Shown here in pieces: positions 46,177 to 55,347 of a DNA stretch of 64,000 bases. Position 1 is the stretch's first letter, and every line of letters starts with the position of its first letter. The notes below the pieces were generated by a model, which saw only the letters and a program-made list of their open reading frames with translations, ran no database searches and was not told where the DNA came from. The translations under genes and the position numbers were made by a program. Origin of the DNA: Nitrosomonas ureae (GTDB lineage Bacteria > Pseudomonadota > Gammaproteobacteria > Burkholderiales > Nitrosomonadaceae); the NCBI RefSeq assembly GCF_001455205.1, contig NZ_CP013341.1, positions 868,001 to 932,000 of the forward strand. Reading direction: 5' to 3'.

Positions 46177-47067
46177 ATGGAAACAGCGCCACAGTTTTTC
46201 AGGCATGGTCCAAGCCCGCTTGCACGATTGTTTATATTTGCGATGCTATCCTGCTTGCTGATTGCAGAAGATACGCATTTCAAATATTTTCCTCAGCTGC
46301 GCCAAGCCATTGGCGTGATTATATTTCCGTTACAAAGAATCGCTTATACTCCTGCAGATATCTATGATCAAGTTGAAAAATTTATTACCAGTTTCAATTT
46401 ACTCGAAGAGAATATCAAATTGAGACAGCTTTATCTGGAACGTCGTGAACAGTTGCTGAGGCTGGACGCACTGGAAGCTGAGAATACGCACTTACGCCGC
46501 TTGTTAGGTGCAGTACAGGAAATCGAAACCACTACCAAAACAAAGGTGGTATTAGCAGAAATTCAGTATACTCCACGTGATCCGTTTAATCATAAAATCA
46601 CCTTGAATAAAGGTAGTTATCATGATATTGAGTTGGGTCAGGCAGTGATTGATGATAAAGGTATCATTGGACAAATTACCCTGTTATATCCCTGGTCGTC
46701 TGAAGTAACACTCTTGACAGATAAGGATCACGCGGTTCCGATCCAGGTTGTTCGCAATGGTCTACGATCAGTCATATCCGGAACTGGCAAAAACAATGAA
46801 CTGGAATTGCGCTATCTGTCGGTAAATACGGATATTCAGCAAGATGATTTATTAGTTACCTCAGGAATTGGAGGAGTGTATCCCCCGGGGATTCCTGTTG
46901 CAACTGTGCGCAAGATTGAGCAGGACCCGATGGGTGATTTTGCGCTTGTTACCAGTACCCCGATCGCTGGCGTGGATCGGAATCGGCAAGTTTTAGTTTT
47001 GTCTTTGGCGCAGACAGAATCTAATGATTCCCAAGAGATGTCAACAATTGGATCCGGAACGAATTAA
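46177..47067 (+). CDS. mreC: Rod shape-determining protein MreC
   Basis: 296 aa. One membrane helix near the N-terminus (LARLFIFAMLSCLLIA, about 14-29), a periplasmic coiled coil (about 55-110, LLEENIKLRQLYLERREQLLRLDALEAENTHLRRLL in part) and a beta-barrel domain. VVDDKG-like IDDKGIIGQI, LLTDKDHAVPIQV and TSGIGGVYPPGIPVATV are typical. It links MreB filaments to the wall synthases. The extreme C-terminus overlaps the upstream frame of mreD. Confidence 0.95.
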   Translation: METAPQFFRHGPSPLARLFIFAMLSCLLIAEDTHFKYFPQLRQAIGVIIFPLQRIAYTPADIYDQVEKFITSFNLLEENIKLRQLYLERREQLLRLDALEAENTHLRRLLGAVQEIETTTKTKVVLAEIQYTPRDPFNHKITLNKGSYHDIELGQAVIDDKGIIGQITLLYPWSSEVTLLTDKDHAVPIQVVRNGLRSVISGTGKNNELELRYLSVNTDIQQDDLLVTSGIGGVYPPGIPVATVRKIEQDPMGDFALVTSTPIAGVDRNRQVLVLSLAQTESNDSQEMSTIGSGTN

Positions 47068-47107
47068 AGAGAACAATTCAATTAAAGAAAACTACTTGAG
47101 GCAGGAT

Positions 47108-47599
47108 ATGTATGTTCCTGCCGGTAATTGGTTTATTGCCACAAGCCTGATAATCGGGCTCATACTCAATTTTCTGCCATTGCAAGGGGATCTTTTAATC
47201 TCGCGCCCTGATTTCGTAGCACTTGCAATAACCTACTGGAATGTCAATCATCCCTACAAATTGGGCATGAGCGTGGCATTTGGCATGGGATTGATGGTGG
47301 ATGTTGGCAATGCCGGGATATTGGGACAACATGCTTTGGCCTATTGCGTCATTTTTTATCTGACGCTAATTTTCGGTCGGCGTTTACGATTATTCAATTT
47401 GCTAAAGCAAGCACCTCAAATTGGCTTTTTCTTGCTCATAATGCAAATAGTCATCATTCTAATAGCATTATCGAACGGATCAGCACTGCCTGGCTGGGGA
47501 TATTTTCTTGCTACTGTGACAGGTGCCTTGCTATGGGCGCCCGCCTCCTTCCTGATGACCTTGCTATTGAAGCCAAAACCAGACTCTAATGCATTATGA
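47108..47599 (+). CDS. mreD: Rod shape-determining protein MreD
   Basis: About 163 aa, five membrane helices, starting FIATSLIIGLILNFLPLQG and including the conserved RPDFVALAITYWNVNHPYKLGMSVAFGMGLMVDV region (core RPDFVALAITYW). The ATG at 47108 has GGCAGGAT just before it and gives the usual length. An in-frame ATG at 47024 would add 28 polar residues and overlap mreC. It stabilises the MreC-RodA-PBP2 elongation complex. The stop overlaps the mrdA ATG (ATGA). Confidence 0.9.
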   Translation: MYVPAGNWFIATSLIIGLILNFLPLQGDLLISRPDFVALAITYWNVNHPYKLGMSVAFGMGLMVDVGNAGILGQHALAYCVIFYLTLIFGRRLRLFNLLKQAPQIGFFLLIMQIVIILIALSNGSALPGWGYFLATVTGALLWAPASFLMTLLLKPKPDSNAL

Positions 47600-49509
47600 G
47601 ACAACGTGTAGAACTAAGAAATCATCCGGTTGAGCTGCACAAATTTCGTATGCGGCTTACTGTTAGCGCAGGCTTTGTTCTTGTTCTGTTCCTGTTGCTT
47701 TATGCACGCTTCTATTTCTTACAGGTTGTTCAGCAGGAACACTACCATACGCTGGCAGAAGCAAATCGTATCTCCATTGCACCACTGGTTCCCTATCGGG
47801 GGTTGATTTCTGATCGAAACGGAAGAATATTGGCACAAAATTATTCAGCATATACGTTGGAAGTTGTACCCAGTAAAATTCAGGATCTTGAAACGACGCT
47901 GAATGAATTGGCGGCAATCATTGAAATCACCCCGACTGATCGTCAGCGGTTCAAAAAATTGCTAAAAGAGAGCAAGCGGTTCAAGAGTCTGCCTATCAGG
48001 AATCGTTTAACAGAGGTTGAGATTGCAACTTTTGCAGCCAATCGCTACCGTTTCCCTGGTATCGAAATCAAAGCCCAAGTATATCGTCAATATCCCGAAA
48101 AGGAGATGGTTTCACATGTGGTTGGCTATATCAGCCGTATCAATGATCAAGATCTCGAGCAACTGGAAAGTAATGGCGAACTTCATAATTATCGCGGCTC
48201 TCATCACATTGGCAAAATTGGTATTGAGCAGAGTTACGAAAAACAACTGCATGGCATCACAGGATTTGAAGAAGTAGAAACGGACGCAGCGGGCCGCTCC
48301 ATTCGAATTTTGTCACGAACACCACCCACGCCCGGCAATAATTTAATTCTTACGTTAGATCTTGGCCTGCAGGAAATTGCTGAAATGGCATTCGGTGATC
48401 GCCGCGGTGCACTGGTCGCTTTGGATCCCAATAATGGAGAAGTGCTTGCTTTCGTCAGCAAACCGGGTTATGACAATAATCTCTTTATCGGCGGCATTGA
48501 TCAGGAAAGCTGGAATTCGCTTAACAATTCAATTGATCGCCCTCTCAATAACCGAGCACTGCGAGGTGTATATCCTCCAGGATCAACCTTTAAGCCCTTT
48601 ATGGCACTTGCCGCACTTGAACTGGAAAAACGCACGGCTGAATATAGCATGAGCGATCCCGGATATTTTTCCTTGCCTGGCGTTAGTCGACGCTACCGGG
48701 ACTGGAAACCGGGGGGACATGGCAGAGTCGATTTGCACAAGTCTTTAGTGGTTTCTTGCGATACCTATTACTACAGTCTTGCCAACGATCTCGGAATAGA
48801 CAATATCCACAATTTTATCAGTCAATTTGGATTAGGAAGGAAAACAGGTATTGACATTGAAGGAGAGGTGTCCGGGTTATTGCCTTCTTCTGCTTGGAAG
48901 ATGAGACAACATAAACAAAAATGGTATGCCGGGGATACTATTTCTGTTTCCATTGGGCAGGGATACAATTTGACTACACCCCTTCAGCTCGCTTTCGCCA
49001 CGATGATCATCGCAAATAATGGTAAAGCCTATTTACCTCGCTTGGTTAAACAAATTCAGAATAGTCAAACCGGGGAAGTTGAGGATATCCCTGCAAAACT
49101 GCTTTATAGTTTAAATCTTAAGCCTAAAAATCTTGAAGTTGTTAAAAGTGCGCTTGTCGATGTTACCCGTCCTGGAGGAACTGCTGCAAAAGCAGGCGCT
49201 AATGCGGACTATACTTTTGCCGGCAAGACCGGCACATCACAAGTTGTCGGTATTAAACAGGGAGAACGCTACAATGAAAAACTGATCAATGAACGTCACC
49301 GTGACCATGCAATGTTTATCGCCTATGCACCAGCAGAAAACCCCATAATTGCTTTGGCAATTCTAGTCGAAAATACGGGTACCGGCGGTTCAACTGCAGC
49401 ACCTATTGCAAGACAAGTATTTGATTATTTTTTATTAGGGAAATTACCTGAAGCAGATCTTGCACATCTGATTGATCCGATCAAAAATCACGTGCATGAT
49501 CATCTCTGA
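47596..49509 (+). CDS. mrdA: Penicillin-binding protein 2 (peptidoglycan transpeptidase)
   Basis: 637 aa class B PBP. One N-terminal membrane helix (about 19-40), a dimerisation/pedestal domain (RGLISDRNGRILAQN) and a transpeptidase domain with SxxK as STFK (Ser330), SCD as the SxN-type motif in VVSCDTYYY, and KTGT (Lys544). It cross-links new wall during elongation and is paired with the RodA glycosyltransferase encoded next. It overlaps mreD by 4 bp. All catalytic motifs are intact. Confidence 0.97.
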   Translation: MRQRVELRNHPVELHKFRMRLTVSAGFVLVLFLLLYARFYFLQVVQQEHYHTLAEANRISIAPLVPYRGLISDRNGRILAQNYSAYTLEVVPSKIQDLETTLNELAAIIEITPTDRQRFKKLLKESKRFKSLPIRNRLTEVEIATFAANRYRFPGIEIKAQVYRQYPEKEMVSHVVGYISRINDQDLEQLESNGELHNYRGSHHIGKIGIEQSYEKQLHGITGFEEVETDAAGRSIRILSRTPPTPGNNLILTLDLGLQEIAEMAFGDRRGALVALDPNNGEVLAFVSKPGYDNNLFIGGIDQESWNSLNNSIDRPLNNRALRGVYPPGSTFKPFMALAALELEKRTAEYSMSDPGYFSLPGVSRRYRDWKPGGHGRVDLHKSLVVSCDTYYYSLANDLGIDNIHNFISQFGLGRKTGIDIEGEVSGLLPSSAWKMRQHKQKWYAGDTISVSIGQGYNLTTPLQLAFATMIIANNGKAYLPRLVKQIQNSQTGEVEDIPAKLLYSLNLKPKNLEVVKSALVDVTRPGGTAAKAGANADYTFAGKTGTSQVVGIKQGERYNEKLINERHRDHAMFIAYAPAENPIIALAILVENTGTGGSTAAPIARQVFDYFLLGKLPEADLAHLIDPIKNHVHDHL

Positions 49510-49557
49510 GAAGAATCAATAAATATACAATTAATAATCGGCCAGCATACATGATGC

Positions 49558-50658
49558 ATGATTGAAATCAGAAAAATTTGGTACTACCTTACGCGCTATA
49601 TAGATAACTTTCTGTTGGCAGGAATCCTCATACTGATGGCGATAGGGCTGATTGTGTTGTATAGCGCTACCGGGGGAAATATAACCAGAGTCAGCAATCA
49701 AGTGATCAATATATTGATAGCGCTGGTAATTATGTGGCTGGTTGCAAATATTCCCCTGCAACAAATAATGCGTCTGGCATTACCGATGTATATGTTGGGG
49801 TTGATTTTACTTATCAGCGTTGCATTATTCGGAGAAATAAACAATGGCGCCAGGCGCTGGCTTAGCATCGGTGTTACTCGAATTCAGCCATCCGAACTAA
49901 TGAAAATCGCGCTACCGTTGATGATGGCCTGGTATTTTGATAAGCATGAAATTACTTTACGTTTGAGAGATTATTTAGGCGCAACGATATTATTATTATT
50001 GCCTGTTCTACTAATCTTGCGACAACCGGATTTGGGAACCGCCTTGTTAATTGCTGCCAGCGGCTTTTATGTTCTGTTTCTAGCCGGATTGTCTTGGCGC
50101 ATTATTGTCGGATTAGTGACAGCGGCGGCCGCAAGCTTGCCGGTACTTTGGTCGGTGATGCACGATTATCAACGGCAGCGCATCATGACATTGCTTGATC
50201 CATCACAGGATCCTTTGGGCGCCGGCTATCATACCATTCAATCTTCCATTGCAATCGGCTCCGGTGGAATGGTGGGCAAAGGGTGGCAAAATGGTACGCA
50301 AACTCAATTGGATTTTTTGCCAGAACAAAGCACCGACTTTATTTTTGCTGTTTTTTCAGAAGAGTTTGGGCTAATTGGAAATACTGTATTATTATTATTA
50401 TATCTGCTAGTAATCGGGCGGTGTATAGCAATTACGGCAAATGCGTCAACCCAGTTTACACGTTTGATCTCAGGATCGATTACATTGACTTTTTGCACTT
50501 ATATATTTGTTAATATGGGAATGGTAAGCGGTATTCTTCCGATTGTAGGTGTACCACTTCCACTGATGAGTTATGGAGGTACATCCATGGTTACGATGTT
50601 GCTTGGCTTTGGTATTTTGATGAGTATTCACACACATCCTAAACTAGTAAAAACATGA
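49558..50658 (+). CDS. rodA: Peptidoglycan glycosyltransferase RodA
   Basis: 366-aa SEDS-family membrane protein with about ten helices. Family motifs are ATGGN near the start, INNGARRWLSIG, LRQPDLGTALLIAASG, KGWQNGTQTQLDFLPEQSTDFIFAVFSEEFG (catalytic Asp region, core LPEQSTDFIF) and GVPLPLMSYGGTSM. It polymerises lipid II together with PBP2 in the elongasome. It starts 48 bp after mrdA and overlaps rlpA by 4 bp (ATGA). Confidence 0.97.
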   Translation: MIEIRKIWYYLTRYIDNFLLAGILILMAIGLIVLYSATGGNITRVSNQVINILIALVIMWLVANIPLQQIMRLALPMYMLGLILLISVALFGEINNGARRWLSIGVTRIQPSELMKIALPLMMAWYFDKHEITLRLRDYLGATILLLLPVLLILRQPDLGTALLIAASGFYVLFLAGLSWRIIVGLVTAAAASLPVLWSVMHDYQRQRIMTLLDPSQDPLGAGYHTIQSSIAIGSGGMVGKGWQNGTQTQLDFLPEQSTDFIFAVFSEEFGLIGNTVLLLLYLLVIGRCIAITANASTQFTRLISGSITLTFCTYIFVNMGMVSGILPIVGVPLPLMSYGGTSMVTMLLGFGILMSIHTHPKLVKT

Positions 50659-51623
50659 CAAACTCTGATTCCCCACTTCTTAAGGTGTATAAATATTTTT
50701 CTGTACTATCCCAATCAATTTTTGGATTGACGCTTGTATTAATTTTTGGATTATTGGCTGCGTGCAGCAGCACACCACAATATAGTGGTAGCAGCGCACA
50801 AGGACAGAAAAAAACAATAGCAACCGAGTTATCTGGTATTAGCGCAGTTGGAATTACCAGACGGGGAGGCGGATATTATTTGGACGATGGTCCGGAAGAT
50901 AATCCCCCTCCCAATCTGCATCTCGTTCCGGATGCTGTGCCTAAAGCTGAACCCTTACGGGCAGCCAATATGCAACCTTATGTCGCATTAGGAAAACATT
51001 TTAAACCCATGACTAACCTGGAGCCTTACAGGAAACGTGGGATTGCTTCATGGTATGGACGTCGCTATCATGGTAACAATACAGCTGTGGGGGAGGTTTA
51101 TGACATGTATGCAATGACGGCAGCCCACCCCACATTGCCGTTGCCTAGTTATGCCCGTGTCACTAATCTGGAGAATGGCAAGTCGGTGATTGTGCGCTTG
51201 AATGATCGCGGCCCATTTCTTTCTGACCGCATTATCGATCTTTCTTATACTGCTGCATATAAATTGGGAATATTAGCTGGTGGTAGCGGACAAGTTGAGG
51301 TTGAGAGCATCATACCGAATGGTGCACAAAAAGTGCTGACAGCTTCCCAATCATCTCTCTCGCTGCCTGTTGCCGACAGTAATGCAGAAATGAACATGGT
51401 CTATTTGCAGCTGGCTGCATTCGGCTCATCAGATAATGCACAGAATTTTCTTTCCCAAATACATAAGAGACTTCCGGCACTCAAAGATACAGTGAATATT
51501 ACCAAGAATAAGGGCTTATACAAAATACATGTTGGCCCTTATCCAGATTCAACAGTTGCCAGGTTGGCAGCCAATACGATTAGTCAACAGCTTGCGATAA
51601 CGCCTGTCTTGGTAAATGACTAA
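50655..51623 (+). CDS. rlpA: RlpA-type septal ring lytic transglycosylase lipoprotein
   Basis: 322 aa. Lipoprotein signal with lipobox LLAAC (Cys37). A double-psi beta-barrel domain (about 123-205) has GIASWYGRRYHG, EVYDMYAMTAAHPTLPLPS and VRLNDRGPF, keeping the Glu, His and Asp expected in active RlpA. A C-terminal SPOR domain (about 245-320) binds denuded glycan at division sites. RlpA cuts stem-free glycan strands to help daughter cells separate. It is the last gene of the mre operon, as in many betaproteobacteria. A strong hairpin follows the stop. Confidence 0.95.
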   Translation: MTNSDSPLLKVYKYFSVLSQSIFGLTLVLIFGLLAACSSTPQYSGSSAQGQKKTIATELSGISAVGITRRGGGYYLDDGPEDNPPPNLHLVPDAVPKAEPLRAANMQPYVALGKHFKPMTNLEPYRKRGIASWYGRRYHGNNTAVGEVYDMYAMTAAHPTLPLPSYARVTNLENGKSVIVRLNDRGPFLSDRIIDLSYTAAYKLGILAGGSGQVEVESIIPNGAQKVLTASQSSLSLPVADSNAEMNMVYLQLAAFGSSDNAQNFLSQIHKRLPALKDTVNITKNKGLYKIHVGPYPDSTVARLAANTISQQLAITPVLVND

Positions 51624-51630
51624 ATCGGGT

Positions 51631-51662
51631 AAAAAAAATCCCTATTGCAAGCAATAGGGATT
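51631..51662 (-). terminator. Perfect 12-bp hairpin after rlpA, U-tract oriented for the minus strand
   Basis: AATCCCTATTGC and its complement GCAATAGGGATT (51637-51648, 51651-51662) are separated by two bases. Eight As precede it on the plus strand (51631-51638), so the U tract follows the hairpin only when read on the minus strand; on the plus strand just TT follows. It could stop leftward transcription from the chemotaxis genes before it enters rlpA. It may also block rlpA transcripts as a bare stem. Confidence 0.6.
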
Positions 51663-51984
51663 AAAGGGCCTCGTCATAAAATCATCCATCGCAATTAACG
51701 TTCAAATGTAAAACATCTTCCTCAGTACAGGTATCGATACATTTTTACATTCCGATTTCAATATTGCGATAACTGATTTTAAGTGTAATACCTACTGAGT
51801 ATTTTTGAAGATGAAAACAGAGAGGGAATTTACCCTTATATCCAAACTATGACTGTGACTTTTGCCACACTCCAGTGGTGATATGGTTAAACCCTACTCA
51901 CAAATTCAAAATACTTTGATTGGTGTATTGCCAAGCAAAATTTTGATTTAAGAGAAAACACAATATTGTGTTCTCGGGTTGAAT
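51663..51984. other. Intergenic region between rlpA and the chemoreceptor gene
   Basis: About 320 bp lying between two leftward-oriented terminator hairpins, with no ORF of note. It has a 9-bp inverted pair AATGTAAAA/TTTTACATT (51705-51713, 51743-51751) and a perfect 16-bp palindrome AACACAATATTGTGTT (51957-51972). Symmetric elements in a stretch between convergent genes are more than a bare spacer needs; a small RNA or a binding site is possible, but nothing is recognised. Confidence 0.4.
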
Positions 51985-52015
51985 AAAAAAGCACCACTCA
52001 GTAATTGAGTGGTGC
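51985..52015 (-). terminator. Intrinsic terminator of the chemoreceptor gene
   Basis: A perfect 10-bp stem (GCACCACTCA at 51991-52000 and TGAGTGGTGC at 52006-52015) with a 5-base loop. On the minus strand it is followed by six Us (A tract 51985-51990). It lies about 70 bp after the stop of the chemoreceptor gene. Confidence 0.85.
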
Positions 52016-52087
52016 CATATCCAGATTCCTTTAGTAGGACTACTCAGCCGTAGCCACCAAATTTATATTAGCCTGTTTAGCTTTACA

Positions 52088-53806
52088 CTAAAACTCTTCC
52101 CAATCATCTCCACCACCCGACGCCACTTTGCGTGGCTGAGTTGATCCCGAATCATCGTTGGATTTCACCACTGTCTTCTTCGCAGGGCCTCGATTCGGCA
52201 ACTTGGCGATTGATGCAGTACGATTGCTTCTTTTAACTGGCATACCTTGTACACGGCCAGCTCCACCAGATACTTTAAAAATACTGACTGCCTGAGTCAG
52301 AGCCTGTGCCTGATCATTCATTGATTCCGCCGCTGCTGCAGCTTCTTCGACCAGTGCCGCATTTTGCTGGGTAACTTCATCCATCTGCGTTACAGCCTGA
52401 TTGACTTGCTCTATCCCTGAACTTTGTTCATTTGAAGCTGCAGAAATCTCACTCATGATATCGGTTACTCGCTTAACCGAAGTTACAATCTCATCCATCG
52501 TGGCACCCGCCTCATCCACCAAACGCGTGCCATCTTCCACTTTAGCTACTGAATCACTGATCAATTCCTTGATTTCTTTCGCCGCCGCCGCTGAGCGTTG
52601 CGCCAAGGTACGCACTTCCGTCGCGACTACCGCAAAACCACGCCCCTGTTCACCCGCACGTGCCGCTTCTACCGCAGCATTCAACGCCAGAATGTTGGTC
52701 TGAAATGCAATGCCATCGATGACACTGATAATGTCAACAATTTTCTTGGAACTTTCATTAATGGCGCTCATGGTCTGCACTACCTGGCCAACTACAGCTC
52801 CACCTTTTACCGCAACTTCAGATGCTCCTGCCGCCAGTTGATTGGCTTGGCGCGCATTATCGGCATTCTGCTTCACGGTGGAAGTCAACTCTTCCATTGA
52901 GGATGCAGTTTCTTCCAGACTGGATGCCTGTTCTTCGGTACGTTGACTCAAGTCAGAATTACCTGAGGCAATCTCACCAGAAGCCGTTGCAATCTGATCG
53001 GTTCCTGTGCGCACTTTACTCACTAGATCTGTTAAATTTTCATTCATAGTTTTAAGTGCTTGCAATAAACGTCCTGTTTCATTAGTTGAATGAACATCAA
53101 TATGACTAGTCAAATCACCCGATGCCACTGCATTCGCAACCGCAACCGCCTCATTCAATGGGATCACAATTGCTCTTATCAGCAAGAAACCGATAATCAC
53201 AGCCAATAATACGCCCAAGGTAATCACCGTAGAAGAAATCATGAAAATACTGTTATAGCTGCTTTGTGCTTCTGCATATTCTTTAGAAGCTTCATTGCGT
53301 TGCAATTCCAGCAGATTCAACATGGTTCCATGGACCGCATCAAATTTAGTGCCGGCATCATTTGTCAAATTGTCAACCCCGGCATCATAATCTCCTGCAG
53401 CGGCTAAAGCCATTGTGTGATTTCGCGATTCTGTATATATCTTCCATTGCTGATTAAAATTTTCAGCAAGCGTCGCTTCCTCAGGCGTTAGATTAGTGGC
53501 CATATATTTTCTCCAGAGATCTGCAATCTCTGCATCTCTCTGATTCGTCATAACTTGGCGTTCTTTTACAATCTCAGCACTCCTTCCATAAGCAGACATA
53601 GCAGCATTAAGTCTTGCGCGTTGCATCCGATCCAGAACCAAACCAAGATCTCCCAATGGAACCGCGCGATCTTCATAAACGCCTCTCAAGGAGTCATTGG
53701 TCTGATTTAAGCCATATATTCCCATACTGCCAACACCAATCAGCAAAACCGACAGCATGCCAATGACAAACACCAGCCTTGATTTAATCGTCATGTTATT
53801 AAACAT
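52088..53806 (-). CDS. Methyl-accepting chemotaxis protein
   Basis: 572 aa from the ATG at 53804-53806 with AGGAG seven bases upstream. Layout: membrane helix (about 10-30), a four-helix-bundle ligand domain, second membrane helix (about 188-212), HAMP (about 213-265) and a signalling domain with hairpin tip EIKELISD / RSAAAAKEIKEL and the conserved IDGIAFQTNILALNAAVEAARAGEQGRGFAVVA (core IAFQTNILALNAAVEAARAG). It ends in DDWEEF, a WxxF-type tether for CheR/CheB. The ligand is unknown. It follows cheW by about 45 bp, so receptor and coupling protein are coexpressed. No other che or flagellar gene lies nearby. Confidence 0.95.
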   Translation of the reverse strand: MFNNMTIKSRLVFVIGMLSVLLIGVGSMGIYGLNQTNDSLRGVYEDRAVPLGDLGLVLDRMQRARLNAAMSAYGRSAEIVKERQVMTNQRDAEIADLWRKYMATNLTPEEATLAENFNQQWKIYTESRNHTMALAAAGDYDAGVDNLTNDAGTKFDAVHGTMLNLLELQRNEASKEYAEAQSSYNSIFMISSTVITLGVLLAVIIGFLLIRAIVIPLNEAVAVANAVASGDLTSHIDVHSTNETGRLLQALKTMNENLTDLVSKVRTGTDQIATASGEIASGNSDLSQRTEEQASSLEETASSMEELTSTVKQNADNARQANQLAAGASEVAVKGGAVVGQVVQTMSAINESSKKIVDIISVIDGIAFQTNILALNAAVEAARAGEQGRGFAVVATEVRTLAQRSAAAAKEIKELISDSVAKVEDGTRLVDEAGATMDEIVTSVKRVTDIMSEISAASNEQSSGIEQVNQAVTQMDEVTQQNAALVEEAAAAAESMNDQAQALTQAVSIFKVSGGAGRVQGMPVKRSNRTASIAKLPNRGPAKKTVVKSNDDSGSTQPRKVASGGGDDWEEF

Positions 53807-53852
53807 CAAATTCTCCTTTAACTTAATCTTAATTTACAAACTTCCATGTTTA

Positions 53853-54344
53853 TTAATTGATACTTGGATCCAACAACCCCATACTGTCACTATTCATCAG
53901 TTTCTCAATATCTATCAATATCAACATGCGTTCACCGACGGCACCTAGCCCCATAATATATTCAGTGTCAATTACTGAACCCAATCCCGGTGTAGGTCGC
54001 ATCTGTTCGGCTTCCAAAGTGATCACATCTGATACACCGTCCACTACGACTCCTACGACACGTCCGGATACATTTAATATAATTACCACGGTAAATTGAT
54101 CATACGTTACGTCGCTCAATTCAAATTTAATCCGCATATCAATAATCGGCACAACGATCCCGCGCAAATTGACTACACCTTTGATAAAATCAGGCGCATT
54201 AGCAATTTTAGTAATAGCATCATAGCCACGAATCTCCTGCACCTTGAGGATCTCTATTCCATATTCTTCATTTCCTAAGCGGAAAGTCAGGAATTCATTA
54301 ATAAAGTGGCTAACTGTTGAACCTGCAGGTCGCTCTTGCAGCAT
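53853..54344 (-). CDS. cheW: Chemotaxis coupling protein CheW
   Basis: 163 aa from the ATG at 54342-54344, with GGAG eight bases upstream; a GTG three codons earlier is too close to that site. The CheW beta-barrel is clear: FLTFRLGNEEYGIEILKVQEI, NAPDFIKGVVNLRGIVVPIIDMR (core GVVNLRGIVVPIIDMR), VVGVVVDGVSDVI and a late GERMLILIDIEKLM. CheW joins receptors to the CheA kinase. It is the first gene of a two-gene unit with the chemoreceptor. An 8-bp stem (GCTGATTC-TATTT-GAATCAGC, 54440-54460) lies about 100 bp upstream and may be part of its leader. Confidence 0.95.
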   Translation of the reverse strand: MLQERPAGSTVSHFINEFLTFRLGNEEYGIEILKVQEIRGYDAITKIANAPDFIKGVVNLRGIVVPIIDMRIKFELSDVTYDQFTVVIILNVSGRVVGVVVDGVSDVITLEAEQMRPTPGLGSVIDTEYIMGLGAVGERMLILIDIEKLMNSDSMGLLDPSIN

Positions 54345-54614
54345 AAATCTCACTCCATTTTATATATGAAAAACACGAACCTTCTGCTGGTTCGCAGGTT
54401 ATGATTTACGGAAAAAGAAACTCTTTCTTAAATGAGTTTGCTGATTCTATTTGAATCAGCAGCCAATCAAACGTGGAATAAGTGCACAAAATCACTTTAT
54501 ATTTGTATGAATAATTGCTGTAAGAAGATTATCGATTTACAGATCCAATGATAATCCCCATTTTTAATGGGAAATTACAGTAGAGAGTTTTTAGTTTAAA
54601 AGCTTCTGTCAGCT

Positions 54615-54930
54615 TCATCGCTGGTGCAATACCTCCGGTACCATACTCAGACGTTCATTATTGTAAATCCACAACCACTGTGTTGCGGTAAGTTGCGCTT
54701 CCTCAATGGTTGAAAATTCATTCATCTCCAGTCCTTCATGCCGAACGGTCTTGTTATAGCGTTCAACGTAGGCATTTATTCTGTGGTTTTCCTGGTTGAA
54801 TGTAATCAAGCTGGATACCTCGCTTTTGTGCCCAACTTTGAGCATGCCGCTGATATTTTCCGGCCCATTATCACAGCGGATCTTCCTTGGCTGTTGACAC
54901 CGCTTGAAACTTGACCGTAAAAGCCTTGTT
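54615..54930 (-). pseudogene. Remnant of an IS3-type transposase (integrase core C-terminus)
   Basis: Only the end of an rve-type integrase core is left. It reads IRCDNGPENISG (the second catalytic Asp), then NAYVERYNKTVRHEGL (the catalytic Glu) and TATQWLWIYNNERLS. The first catalytic Asp region, the N-terminus and the usual C-terminal part are missing. The frame is open from about 54930 to the stop at 54615. The gap between the DNGPE and NAYVERYN motifs looks diverged, so the copy is dead. No intact terminal repeats were found; a GCCTAAA-T-TTTAGGC palindrome (54969-54983) lies nearby. It marks an old insertion between cheW and mutS. Confidence 0.75.
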
Positions 54931-55042
54931 GTACCGATTGAAAACTGACCGGGTAATTCACGTATCTTGCCTAAATTTTAGGCGGGAGAATTTAAGAGAT
55001 GATTGACAGCCACAGCACTCTAGCAATTTATCTGATGATGCA

Positions 55043-55282
55043 ATGGTAGAATATAAGGACGCATTTTTAATCCGGGTTAGGACAGAACTAAGTTTGATAC
55101 CGGACTTTACCAATCTTCTTTCAAATTCATTTTCATATTGGAAAATACTTCGCGCAAGATCGATTTACAATGAGTTTAAGGAGTTTCTAGATGGCTGTCA
55201 TTTTGAGTACGTAGAGAAAGCTATATTGTTGATTCAAAATATTCCTTGCCATATTCGGAATGATAAACGAGATTGTTCATAA
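55043..55282 (+). CDS. Small hypothetical protein, doubtful
   Basis: 79 codons without a recognisable domain, rich in Phe, Ile and Tyr, with two Cys near the end. It has no clear ribosome site. It lies between the transposase remnant and mutS in a stretch that is otherwise empty (about 54930-55347), so it could be a truncated cargo ORF or a chance frame. The sequence looks protein-like (FEYVEKAILLIQNIPCHI) but no homologue comes to mind. Confidence 0.3.
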   Translation: MVEYKDAFLIRVRTELSLIPDFTNLLSNSFSYWKILRARSIYNEFKEFLDGCHFEYVEKAILLIQNIPCHIRNDKRDCS

Positions 55283-55347
55283 ATTTCTTAGCGTCAGTTA
55301 CGTCAGATTGTGATTTCTTTTATGCAACACAGCCCTAAATTTAACAG

